The notes under the pieces: generated by a model | What the model was told of the DNA's origin: nothing | The model's input: only the letters and a program-made list of their open reading frames with translations | The model's database searches: none | Position numbers and translations under genes: made by a program | Part shown: positions 1 to 7,538 of the stretch, piece after piece | Position numbering within the stretch: the stretch's first letter is position 1 | Layout of the letters: each line of letters starts with the position of its first letter | NCBI GenBank assembly: GCA_037191015.1 | Contig: JBBCKD010000027.1 | Coordinates: 558,001 to 622,000 of the forward strand | Reading direction: 5' to 3' | DNA length: 64,000 nt | Origin: Ravibacter sp037191015 | Lineage (GTDB): Bacteria; Bacteroidota; Bacteroidia; Cytophagales; Spirosomataceae

Positions 1-309
1 CTTCGGCAAAACCTGGCAGAACTGAAGCAGATGCGCCTGCTTAACGGCAAACAGCTCAATATAATCGAATTGCCTATGCCTGCCGCCATCGAAATTGACG
101 GCTTCAGGGCGCCGGGATCCTATGCCAACTTCCTGATATGCAATGCCGGCGTTATTGTCCCGGTCTTCCAAAACCCGAACGATCAGAAAGCAGTCGATAT
201 CCTGGAGGGGGCATTCCCCGGCAGGAAGGTAATCCCGTTGCCTGCCAACGAAATTATCTGGGGTCAGGGAAGCTTTCACTGCCTCTCTCAGCAGGAGCCT
301 GAAGTCTAG
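1..309 (+). CDS. aguA: Agmatine deiminase, C-terminal part (cut by window start)
   Basis: This is the last 102 codons of a peptidyl-arginine-deiminase-type enzyme that hydrolyses agmatine to N-carbamoylputrescine. The reading frame is open from base 1, so the true start lies outside the window. The tail has the family's closing motif GQGSFHCLSQQ, in which the Cys is the catalytic nucleophile of agmatine deiminases, preceded by the typical segment GSYANFLICNAGVIVPVF. Only the end of the gene is visible, so the choice between agmatine deiminase and another PAD-family enzyme rests on this C-terminal similarity. It ends 119 bases before a divergent-function oxidoreductase on the same strand, with no obvious operon link. 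Confidence 0.85.
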   Translation, partial: LRQNLAELKQMRLLNGKQLNIIELPMPAAIEIDGFRAPGSYANFLICNAGVIVPVFQNPNDQKAVDILEGAFPGRKVIPLPANEIIWGQGSFHCLSQQEPEV

Positions 310-428
310 AAAACCTTTTGTCAGCCTGATCGCCCTTTTCTGTAGGAATGGCAGGCAGACTCCGAGCGGGGGTATATATTTACGGCATAGTTCCCTTTCT
401 TAACCCGTAGATATATTTAACCCTATTT

Positions 429-1388
429 ATGAAAGCAGCAGTTTACAACTCCTACGGCCCGCCGCATGTGGTGAAGCTGGCAGATCTCGATGTCCCGGTA
501 CCCAAACCCGACGAGATGCTCATCAAAGTTCAGGCCACTACCGTCAACCGCACAGATACCGGGTTCAGAAGCGCCGAATACGTGGTAAGTCGTTTGTTCA
601 GCGGCATCATCAGGCCGAAATTCCCGGTGCTCGGCAATGAATTCGCAGGCTATGTCGTCAGTAAAGGGGCAGAGGTAAAAGAGTTTAAAGAGGGAGACAG
701 GGTATTCGGCTATAACGATATTTCCTTTGGTGCGCACGCTGAATATATGACCATCAGCGAAAACAAAGCCGTGGCGCTTATTCCTGAAAACCTGAGCTAC
801 CAGGAGGCTGCCCCGCTTACAGAAGGCGCGCATTATGCCTTGTGTAATATCAGAGCGGCCAAAGTAAAACCCGGACAGGATGTGCTGGTTTACGGGGCTA
901 CCGGGGCGATCGGGTCTGCGGCTGTCCAGTTGCTGCATTATTTCGGAGCCCGTGTAACAGCCGTCTGCCATACAAAACACGTAAAGCTGGTAGCTTCCCT
1001 CGGCCCGGATAGAGTGGTCGATTATGTCAACGAGGATTTCACCGCGACAGAGCGCAGGTTCGACTTTATATTCGATGCTGTCGGAAAAAGCTCTTTTGAT
1101 CAGTGTAAGCGTATCCTGAAGCCAAAGGGGATCTACGTTTCCACTGAGCCGGGCAAAAACGGGGAAAATATTTACCTCGCTATATTGAAAAAATTTTCAG
1201 GCGGGAAAAGGGTGATTTTCCCTATTCCTTCTATCACCACCCATGATGTTATTTTCCTTGGCGAGCTCGCCAAGAAAGGGATTTTCAAACCGCTCATAGA
1301 CCGTCACTACCGGCTGGACGAAATCGTTGAAGCGCACCAATACGTAGAAACCGGTCAGAAAACCGGTAATGTGGTGATCATTCCCTAA
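429..1388 (+). CDS. NAD(P)-dependent alcohol dehydrogenase / quinone-reductase-like (MDR superfamily)
   Basis: A 319-residue medium-chain dehydrogenase/reductase. The N-terminal GroES-like half contains the usual GNEFAGYV segment (around residues 74-81) and the Rossmann half has the nucleotide-binding run VLVYGATGAIGSAAVQLL (about residues 155-172). The cysteines and histidine that bind zinc in classical alcohol dehydrogenases are not in place, so it belongs with the zinc-independent quinone oxidoreductase branch. Cytoplasmic; the physiological substrate cannot be told from the sequence. It is convergent with the M14 peptidase gene that follows, 34 bases away. The ATG at 429 directly precedes the conserved MKAAVYNSYGPP start. 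Confidence 0.85.
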   Translation: MKAAVYNSYGPPHVVKLADLDVPVPKPDEMLIKVQATTVNRTDTGFRSAEYVVSRLFSGIIRPKFPVLGNEFAGYVVSKGAEVKEFKEGDRVFGYNDISFGAHAEYMTISENKAVALIPENLSYQEAAPLTEGAHYALCNIRAAKVKPGQDVLVYGATGAIGSAAVQLLHYFGARVTAVCHTKHVKLVASLGPDRVVDYVNEDFTATERRFDFIFDAVGKSSFDQCKRILKPKGIYVSTEPGKNGENIYLAILKKFSGGKRVIFPIPSITTHDVIFLGELAKKGIFKPLIDRHYRLDEIVEAHQYVETGQKTGNVVIIP

Positions 1389-1422
1389 ACGGAGATTATA
1401 GCTCCGGAAAGGCGGTATCCCT

Positions 1423-4146
1423 CTAATACAGCTGGTTGAACAGCCACCTGAAAGTGCCGTGCGACTGGGCCCTGAAAGTAATTTCGGGGCCAAAGGCATA
1501 CAGATGCCCTTTTCCGACTTTCGCTTCGAATGCCGCGATCTTGTTTTTCAGGTATGGCTGTCCCCATGCCCATCCGCTTCTCAGCGGACGGTCTTCATAC
1601 CAGGCCAGGGGGCTGATCAGTCCCCTGGCGATCGATTCTGCTCCTATATGAAAAACAGGGCTTTTATCGAAATAAACATCGGCGTCACGCCCGAAACCGC
1701 GGTTGGCTTCCAGGGTAGTGTCCACACGTACGCTCAAAATACTTCCGGGAATGTAGTATTTTTCAGACGGCAGCGCCCTGGTCTGCCCGTCGGCGACGAT
1801 CTCCGTCAGCGCATTCCAGACGGGCAGCTCAAGATGATAGGCCAGGTTGGTGCTCGACCCGATGGTAATGACTTTCCCTCCCGCCTCCAGGAAGGCTTTG
1901 ATCCGGGGGATCGACTTCTCTGCGGTAATGCTTCCCATCCGGAACCTGTGCGCTTCCGGCACATCTTCTTCCTTCAGCTTCGACCCTGATCCGGAACCGG
2001 GCGCCGGGATAGCCCGGGTGGCAAAAATGAGCACGTCGTAGCGGCTTTCCAGATCGCCTTCATCGATTGTCTTCGGATAGACCACATCGAAATCAAAATC
2101 GAACTGCTCCAGCAGCCAGCGGGTCCAGCCGGAAGGCATCGAGCCCCCATACGTGTCCCACAGGGCTATCCTGAGCGGCTTATGTATCCTTTCCAGCAAA
2201 TATCCCTGTTTCCATCTTTTCAGCTCCCTGGCAGGTATCGGCTGACCGACACCGAGTTCCGGCAGTATCCTGTCGGCTATTTTCCCGGGGGATACGTAAA
2301 ATGACCCGGCTTCCGAACCGTCCCCGGTTTTACTTCCTTTTACACGGTATACTTCAGCTCCCTCTTTCAGCAGCCTGTTGACGGCCAGGAAGCTCTCGTT
2401 GACCGAAACGGACAGTAGGTACCCGCTTCCCCCTCCGCCCGGCGTCTTTTCCGCCTTCTGTATTTCTCCATAGGGAATTGCCCGGAACGGCCCGTCGAAA
2501 TTGTCCTGGAACCGGTCAAATTCGACTCCCATCTGGTAAGCAAGCGTCCACCCGGCAGCGTCGTAAGGCGCTACGGGCGGTCCTCCGGGATAAGCAAAAT
2601 CATTCGGGTAATCCTGCGGTTCGAACATATCGAGCACATGGGGCCGGAATGCCTGGGCAGTCCTGACAACGAAAGACCCTTCCGGGTATTCCCTGCCTCC
2701 CACCGTAAAGCTTTTGTCCGCCTTCTCCACCTTTATCCCTCCGCGGATCAGAGTATTGACAAACTTCACGGCAGTGGGAAAATCTTTTTGCGAAGACGGG
2801 ATGATGTATCCTCTCGGATCTCTCGCGGTATTTTTACTGAACAACGTATCATACAGTCCCGAGGGAACGGTAGCCCTGTACGAAAGGCTCGTACCTTTGG
2901 GAAGCGTCTTGCTATGGGCGTCCTTTAATTCCTGGATCCTCTTCGGATAAGGCGTCCAGTAATCCCGGCTTCCCCTTTCGATCGAATTCCTTCCCATGCG
3001 GTAGATATTGTAGAGCAATTCATCGCTGTGGCGCGCGGCAAAGTCGAGTACGGAATAATTCAGTGAAACGGAGTAATCGATGCTCTGCCTGAAATGCCAC
3101 TTCTGCGGTCCTACCGGGTAAGGCGTATTATTGTCGGGAATAAGCCTGTCCGGCACCAGGACGATATCTTCGGGGGTCGGCCCTCCTGCCAGCTCGGTCA
3201 GCAGGCCGATCATATTATGGAAATAGGTCGTGGTACGCAGGCCACCGTTGTACCATGTCGAAAAAACCGAGCCTCCCAAACGGGTAAAACCGGGTTTATT
3301 TTCAACATTCAGGCGGTTGTACATGGCAGCTCCTATGGCGTCAATCCCGGTAATGACCAGCGGGTCGAACACATGATTGAACGGATCGCGGTAGGGCGGC
3401 CCTGCCAGGACCGTACCTGCCGGGCCCCGCTGATGATGGTTATACATGATCTGGGGGATCCAGTCCACGAACAGCTGACGCCCTATGTTCTGCGACTCCT
3501 TCATGTTGAACATGTAGAAGTCACGGTTGTTGTCATGCCCTACATACTTCTGATAGAGGACCGGCAGGTTCTGCAGCGACCTCTTTTTCGGATCTTCGTG
3601 CCGCATATACCAGTTCGTCACCAGCTCATGGCCGTCAGGATTGGCATGAACGAAAAGTATGATCACCTTATCCAGTATGCGCCTGGTCTCGGCATCGTTC
3701 CGGCTTACCATCTGCCATACCGTTTCGATCAGCTGGTGCGAGCCTACAGTTTCTGTCGAATGCAGGCCGCCGTCGATCCAAACCACGGCTTTTCCCTCCA
3801 TCGCAAGCTTTCCTGCCTCCTCCTCCGACAGGTTTTCGGCCCTGGCCATACGGACTGCGATTTCCCTGAACTTTTCCAGGCTCCTATGGTTTTCGGGAGA
3901 AGTCACGATAAGCATCGGCTGGTCGCGCCCCTCCTCCGTTTTCCCTATGCTGACCATTTTCACGCGGTCGGAAGCAGCGTCCAGCTTCCTGAAGTAAGCC
4001 TCGGTAGCTGAATAGGTAGCCAGAAGGTAGTCGTCCCCGATCCGGAAGCCGAAATGCTCTTTGGGAGACGGCAACTGCTGGCCTGTAATGAAGCTGTATT
4101 TAAAAAGTAAAATCGAAAGGGTAAGCAGACTGAAGAGTATTCTCAT
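1423..4146 (-). CDS. Secreted M14-family zinc carboxypeptidase, large form
   Basis: A 907-residue protein with a signal peptide (residues 1-23, ending FITGQ). The M14 domain follows: the zinc-binding HSTE (H129, E132) lies in GGLHSTETVGSHQ, followed by HANPDGHE and a later YNHHQRGP segment with candidate zinc ligands. Typical M14 domains are about 300 residues; the long C-terminal half here (from about residue 430) is the extension seen in the large Bacteroidota M14 proteins and contains a glutamine-amidotransferase-like stretch near 660-760. It probably trims peptides in the periplasm or outside the cell. The gene stands alone, convergent with the preceding oxidoreductase and divergent from trxA. 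Substrate is unknown. Confidence 0.85.
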   Translation of the reverse strand: MRILFSLLTLSILLFKYSFITGQQLPSPKEHFGFRIGDDYLLATYSATEAYFRKLDAASDRVKMVSIGKTEEGRDQPMLIVTSPENHRSLEKFREIAVRMARAENLSEEEAGKLAMEGKAVVWIDGGLHSTETVGSHQLIETVWQMVSRNDAETRRILDKVIILFVHANPDGHELVTNWYMRHEDPKKRSLQNLPVLYQKYVGHDNNRDFYMFNMKESQNIGRQLFVDWIPQIMYNHHQRGPAGTVLAGPPYRDPFNHVFDPLVITGIDAIGAAMYNRLNVENKPGFTRLGGSVFSTWYNGGLRTTTYFHNMIGLLTELAGGPTPEDIVLVPDRLIPDNNTPYPVGPQKWHFRQSIDYSVSLNYSVLDFAARHSDELLYNIYRMGRNSIERGSRDYWTPYPKRIQELKDAHSKTLPKGTSLSYRATVPSGLYDTLFSKNTARDPRGYIIPSSQKDFPTAVKFVNTLIRGGIKVEKADKSFTVGGREYPEGSFVVRTAQAFRPHVLDMFEPQDYPNDFAYPGGPPVAPYDAAGWTLAYQMGVEFDRFQDNFDGPFRAIPYGEIQKAEKTPGGGGSGYLLSVSVNESFLAVNRLLKEGAEVYRVKGSKTGDGSEAGSFYVSPGKIADRILPELGVGQPIPARELKRWKQGYLLERIHKPLRIALWDTYGGSMPSGWTRWLLEQFDFDFDVVYPKTIDEGDLESRYDVLIFATRAIPAPGSGSGSKLKEEDVPEAHRFRMGSITAEKSIPRIKAFLEAGGKVITIGSSTNLAYHLELPVWNALTEIVADGQTRALPSEKYYIPGSILSVRVDTTLEANRGFGRDADVYFDKSPVFHIGAESIARGLISPLAWYEDRPLRSGWAWGQPYLKNKIAAFEAKVGKGHLYAFGPEITFRAQSHGTFRWLFNQLY

Positions 4147-4392
4147 GAGACAGAAGAAAAAAAATCGCGATCTTATGTAGGCGATCCGGCCGGGGATCCA
4201 GTCCGATTTAGGGATTTTTTCTTATTATTACAATTAAACAAAGCCATTTATCTGCCATTTTGGCTTCGTTAAAAGGTCGGGTACGTGATTTTTACTGTAT
4301 CCGGTGCAGGGCGCCCGGGAACTTTTATAAAGCCAAAAAGATTAGAAGTTATACCAACAGCATTTTTTATATACCATCATATTTTAAATACC

Positions 4393-4713
4393 ATGGGAAA
4401 AGCAATCGAAGTAAATGACAATAATTTTGGTGAACTGGTCAAAGGAGACAAGCCTGTTCTGGTAGATTTCTGGGCAGAATGGTGCGGCCCCTGTAAAATG
4501 ATCGGCCCGGTAGTAGAGGAGCTCGCTAACGAATTTGAAGGGAAAGCTGTTGTAGCGAAAATGGATGTAGATATGAACGCACAGGTACCTGCGCAGTTTG
4601 GTATCAGGAGTATCCCGACCCTGATGATCTTCAAAAACGGGGAATTGGTAGATAAAGTGGTCGGCGCAGTGCCTAAGGCTGTGCTGGAAGATAAGCTGAA
4701 CGCACACGTGTGA
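4393..4713 (+). CDS. trxA: Thioredoxin
   Basis: A 106-residue thioredoxin, the usual length of the family, with the redox motif WCGPC at residues 30-34 and the cis-proline loop RSIPTLMIF. It reduces protein disulphides in the cytoplasm together with thioredoxin reductase. An upstream GTG at 4285 would add 36 residues with no thioredoxin homology, so the ATG at 4393, which gives MGKAIEVND, is taken as the start. It is followed by a strong nested inverted repeat and is convergent with ftsE. Confidence 0.97.
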   Translation: MGKAIEVNDNNFGELVKGDKPVLVDFWAEWCGPCKMIGPVVEELANEFEGKAVVAKMDVDMNAQVPAQFGIRSIPTLMIFKNGELVDKVVGAVPKAVLEDKLNAHV

Positions 4714-4734
4714 TATTTCAGCGATCAGTTATCG

Positions 4735-4778
4735 TATCGGCTGTCAACTATCGGAAATCCGATTGCTGACAGCCGATA
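4735..4778. terminator. Nested inverted repeat between trxA and ftsE
   Basis: A perfect 12-bp stem (TATCGGCTGTCA at 4735-4746 with TGACAGCCGATA at 4767-4778) encloses a second perfect 6-bp stem (ATCGGA at 4750-4755 with TCCGAT at 4758-4763). It sits in the 83-bp gap between two convergent genes and most likely ends transcription from one or both sides, although there is no long T run. Confidence 0.6.
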
Positions 4779-4796
4779 ATTAATTTCCGACTTCTC

Positions 4797-5492
4797 TCAA
4801 ATAATATCCAGCGTGCTGCCGTCTTTTAATTCCCCGTGCTCGCAGCGCAGCACTCTTGCGGGGTAGTTCTTCAGAAAATCATAATTATGGGTCGCCATCA
4901 GAACCGCGGTCCCTGTCTTGTTGATGGCCCTGAAAACACTCATGATCTGGTCGCCTACGGTGGGATCGAGGTTCCCGGTGGGTTCGTCGCACATCAGGAT
5001 CTTGGGTTCATTCAGCATCGCCCTTGCAATGACCACCCTTTGCTGCTCTCCGCCTGAAAGCTGGTGAGGCATCTTTTTCTGCACGATCCCCAGGCCGACC
5101 AGCTTCAGCACCTCCGTAATACGGTCGGCGATCGCAAAGGGGTCGCGCCAACCCGTTGCCTTGAGCACAAACGAAAGGTTTTCCTCTACGGTACGGTCGG
5201 TCAGCAACTGGAAATCCTGGAAAACGATCCCTATCTTCCGTCTCAGGAAAGGGATATCCTCATGCTTTATTTTATGTAGTTCATATCCCGAAACGACGGC
5301 CGAACCGGTTTCAAGCCAGAGATCTGCGTATAGCGTCTTGAGCAGCGAGCTCTTTCCGCTCCCGGTGCGACCGATAAGAAAGACCCATTCTCCCGGGAAA
5401 ATCTTAAAATTCACATCGTTCAGAACGGGCTTATCTCCCTGGTAGATATCGGCTCCTTCTACCACCACGACCGGATCTTGCAACGTGCTCAT
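4797..5492 (-). CDS. ftsE: Cell-division ABC transporter ATP-binding protein FtsE
   Basis: A 231-residue ABC ATPase. It has Walker A GRTGSGKSS (about residues 41-49), signature LSGGEQQR, Walker B ILMCDEPTGNLD and the switch histidine in LMATHN. The sequence following Walker B (EPTGNLDP) and the overall length are typical of FtsE, which with the membrane protein FtsX controls septal peptidoglycan hydrolases. No ftsX is adjacent. It is the second gene of a probable operon behind the transaldolase gene, 21 bases upstream on the same strand. A related lipoprotein-export ATPase (LolD) is the main alternative. Confidence 0.85.
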   Translation of the reverse strand: MSTLQDPVVVVEGADIYQGDKPVLNDVNFKIFPGEWVFLIGRTGSGKSSLLKTLYADLWLETGSAVVSGYELHKIKHEDIPFLRRKIGIVFQDFQLLTDRTVEENLSFVLKATGWRDPFAIADRITEVLKLVGLGIVQKKMPHQLSGGEQQRVVIARAMLNEPKILMCDEPTGNLDPTVGDQIMSVFRAINKTGTAVLMATHNYDFLKNYPARVLRCEHGELKDGSTLDII

Positions 5493-5513
5493 AGGATTCA
5501 GAACGGCTATAAC

Positions 5514-6170
5514 CTAACCGTTTACCTTTTTATAATCCGCCAGGAACTTCTCCAGGCCGGAGTCGGTAAGCGGGTGTTTCAGTAAAGCCAGGATAGCGCT
5601 CAGAGGCCCGGTCATAACGTCGGCCCCGATCTCGGCGCATTGTAAAATATGAATAGGGTTACGGATCGATGCCGCCAATACCTGCGTTTCGAAATCATAA
5701 TTGCGATAGATCGCAACTATCTGCTCGATCAGGTCTACCCCGTTAAAAGAAATATCGTCAAGACGGCCGATAAAAGGAGACACATAGGTTGCGCCCGCTT
5801 TAGCAGCCAGCAAAGCCTGCCCTGCCGAGAAGATCAGCGTACAATTGGTACGGATCCCTTTGCCGGAAAAATACTTCAGCGCCTTTACGCCGTCCCTGAT
5901 CATCGGTACTTTTACTACAATGTGCTGGTCGATCTCGGCCAGTTCTTCTCCTTCTTTGATAATCCCTTCGTAATCGGTAGAAATCACCTCCGCGCTTACA
6001 TCGCCACCGACAATGTCGCAAATGGCTTTATAGTGCCCCAGGATATTGTCCTTGCCGGCAATACCTTCTTTTGCCATCAAAGACGGATTGGTTGTAACGC
6101 CGTCCAGAACGCCCAAAGCCTGCGCTTCCCTGATTTCATTGAGGTTTGCAGTATCGATAAAAAACTTCAT
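5514..6170 (-). CDS. fsa: Transaldolase / fructose-6-phosphate aldolase family (TalC/Fsa)
   Basis: A 218-residue small transaldolase, the standard length for the TalC/Fsa subfamily. The start MKFFIDTANLNEI, the GVTTNPS motif (residues 24-30), and the Schiff-base lysine K87 in VVKVPM are all present. It moves dihydroxyacetone units between sugar phosphates in the non-oxidative pentose phosphate pathway, or cleaves fructose 6-phosphate. A good promoter on the same strand (TTTG-N19-TACTTTTG, 6222-6252) lies 52 bases upstream of the start, just behind the SRP RNA gene. FtsE follows in the same direction. Confidence 0.93.
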   Translation of the reverse strand: MKFFIDTANLNEIREAQALGVLDGVTTNPSLMAKEGIAGKDNILGHYKAICDIVGGDVSAEVISTDYEGIIKEGEELAEIDQHIVVKVPMIRDGVKALKYFSGKGIRTNCTLIFSAGQALLAAKAGATYVSPFIGRLDDISFNGVDLIEQIVAIYRNYDFETQVLAASIRNPIHILQCAEIGADVMTGPLSAILALLKHPLTDSGLEKFLADYKKVNG

Positions 6171-6221
6171 GGATTCAGAAATCGTAATTTATAATGATAA
6201 GAAGAAAAACGTTAATCCAGG

Positions 6222-6252
6222 CAAAAGTAGAGAAAGAAAGATTTTAAACAAA
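6222..6252 (-). promoter_or_regulatory. Bacteroidota-type promoter for the transaldolase gene
   Basis: Read on the minus strand, TTTG (6252-6249) is followed after exactly 19 bases by TACTTTTG (6229-6222), matching the -33 TTTG and -7 TAnnTTTG elements of Bacteroidota housekeeping promoters. Transcription would begin near 6217 and leave a leader of about 45 bases. The -33 element overlaps the T run that ends the SRP RNA. Confidence 0.65.
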
Positions 6253-6256
6253 AAAA

Positions 6257-6347
6257 GGCAAATCAAGAATCTCACCGCTACAACCACCTACCCTTGCTTC
6301 GGTCAGGACCTGGGGGATTCAGTAGGAGCTGGTAGTTCTGATCTGCC
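6257..6347 (-). ncRNA. ffs: Signal recognition particle RNA, small bacterial type
   Basis: On the minus strand a roughly 91-nt RNA can be folded into one long hairpin. Its two ends pair (5' GGCAGATCAGAA with 3' TTCTTGATTTGCC, allowing two small bulges), inner CTAC/GTAG and CCC/GGG stems follow, and the apex carries CAGG-TCCTGACCGA-AGCA. This has the same spacing as the conserved SRP apex (CAGG, ten bases, AGCA) that binds Ffh; the loop reads UGAC, of the URRC class known from other SRP RNAs. A -7 box TAAATTTG (6359-6352) sits five bases upstream and a seven-T run (6256-6250) follows. The RNA would target membrane proteins together with Ffh. A covariance search would settle it. Confidence 0.8.
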
Positions 6348-6350
6348 GAT

Positions 6351-6393
6351 GCAAATTTAAGAAAAAACTCAATCATGTATTGATTAAATTTGC
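6351..6393. promoter_or_regulatory. Divergent promoter pair for ffs and the TPR gene
   Basis: A perfect 10-bp inverted repeat, GCAAATTTAA (6351-6360) and TTAAATTTGC (6384-6393), places one TAAATTTG -7 box on each strand. The minus-strand box is five bases from the predicted 5' end of the SRP RNA; the plus-strand box (6385-6392) is 46 bases before the TPR start codon. Clear -33 elements are not visible for either. Confidence 0.5.
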
Positions 6394-6438
6394 ATTTCTT
6401 TTGCGCAACAAAGCGCAGCATTTTATAAAATCCTATCA

Positions 6439-7158
6439 ATGAAATATTTATCTTTTATCTTCCTGGTCATCCTGTCCTGTACGAGCTCATCAGATGCCTA
6501 CCTTGAAAAAGGAAAGTCGCTGCTCAGGGAAGGCAAAACCCGGGAAGCGCTTGATTTCGTCAACAAAGCCATCAGTAAAGACGACCGGAACGCTGAAGCA
6601 TTTAACCTCAGAGGGGTCATTTACTTCGAGCTGCGGGAGTATGACAACGCCCTGTTCGACTACGACCGGGCCATAGAGCTGGCCCCCGGCACATACCGCC
6701 CTTATTTCAACAGGGCACTGCTTTATACCACAAGAAATGAATTTGATAAAGCGCTCAGCGATTACAACAAAGCCCTTGAAATAGCGCCCGATACTTCCGA
6801 CATACTGTTGAACAGGGGGCAGGTACTCTCCTTTCTCGACAGTATCCCCGCCGCTACCAACGACTTCAACAAAGCCGTTAAGCTGCAGGACGGCAACGTG
6901 CTGGCCTGGTACAACCTGGGCAATGCACACTACCGCCAGGAAAACTATGAAAGGGCGATCGCTGCATTCAGGCGCGCTACCCAGCTCGACCCGCGCTTCG
7001 CCAAAGCTTACTACGGCCTGGGGCTGGCACAGTACATGCACGGCGAAAAAGAAGTCGGGTGCGTTTCGCTGAAGGAAGCCGAAAGGCTGGGATGGCGGGA
7101 CGCAACAGCCGCGCTCTCCACCTATTGCGGCCAGGCTGTCCCGCAGCATCCGAATTAA
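6439..7158 (+). CDS. TPR-repeat lipoprotein
   Basis: A 239-residue protein. The N-terminus is a short lipoprotein signal peptide with lipobox VILSC (Cys14), and the remainder consists of about six tetratricopeptide repeats (about residues 20-225), visible from recurring A-x-x-x-Y/F and L-x-P patterns such as YDNALFDYDRAIELAPG and FDKALSDYNKALEIAPD. It is likely anchored in the envelope and acts as a protein-protein scaffold; no enzymatic domain is present. It is transcribed divergently from ffs. The partner is unknown. Confidence 0.85.
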   Translation: MKYLSFIFLVILSCTSSSDAYLEKGKSLLREGKTREALDFVNKAISKDDRNAEAFNLRGVIYFELREYDNALFDYDRAIELAPGTYRPYFNRALLYTTRNEFDKALSDYNKALEIAPDTSDILLNRGQVLSFLDSIPAATNDFNKAVKLQDGNVLAWYNLGNAHYRQENYERAIAAFRRATQLDPRFAKAYYGLGLAQYMHGEKEVGCVSLKEAERLGWRDATAALSTYCGQAVPQHPN

Positions 7159-7364
7159 ATTACATTTTTATGTGTATCAAAATGTGTCGAGCCTATGGCT
7201 CTCGGTTTGATTCCCTGGATTCTCCATCCCCTGAAGTCGAGGGCTACACAACCGGTCGATGCTACGCATCTTCTGTTCATATCCCGGTTTATGTGCATTC
7301 AAATGTATACCGATAGCAGATTTCTGACGAATCGCCCAATGGCTATTTCACCTGTATAAAATTA
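7159..7364. other. Non-coding stretch after the TPR gene
   Basis: No credible gene is visible. A short stem, GAGCC (7189-7193) with GGCTC (7197-7201), lies 31 bases after the TPR stop and could be a weak terminator. The rest shows nothing I can name. Confidence 0.5.
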
Positions 7365-7538
7365 GTGTTTGCCAATCTCTCATTTATTCAACTCATTCGG
7401 TGAGTACCCAGAGACCTAGTCTCGGGAGATTTGGTAGCCCCCGGTTGAAACCGGGGGTGAAGATATTATTAAAGCATCCAATCGTTCCATAGGAACGACC
7501 CATAGGCTGGCTACCGGAGATTAAGATCTGGCAAATAC
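7365..7538. repeat. MITE/REP-like composite inverted-repeat element
   Basis: The element is bounded by near-perfect 10-bp ends, GTGTTTGCCA (7365-7374) and TGGCAAATAC (7529-7538), which match at nine of ten positions. Inside are a 7-bp pair GGTAGCC (7433-7439)/GGCTACC (7509-7515) enclosing two hairpins, CCCCCGGTT (7438-7446)/AACCGGGGG (7449-7457) and TCGTTCC (7482-7488)/GGAACGA (7492-7498), plus a GAGAC/GTCTC hairpin at 7411-7423. The right end abuts the stop codon of the protease gene. Dispersed elements with a GTTCC-ATA-GGAAC-like core occur in Bacteroidota intergenic regions; membership of such a family is an inference here. No target duplication was seen. Confidence 0.55.

Noticed and set aside
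3094..4011. 305-codon open frame on the plus strand
   Set aside because: Antisense to the M14 peptidase domain; the sense frame carries the zinc-binding motif.
5800..6021. 73-codon frame overlapping the transaldolase gene on the same strand
   Set aside because: Arginine-rich out-of-frame shadow within a conserved enzyme gene.
7411..7515. tRNA-like folding in the hairpin-rich gap
   Set aside because: Stems are present but there is no T-loop GTTCRA consensus in place, no anticodon arm of the right size and no CCA-end pairing.
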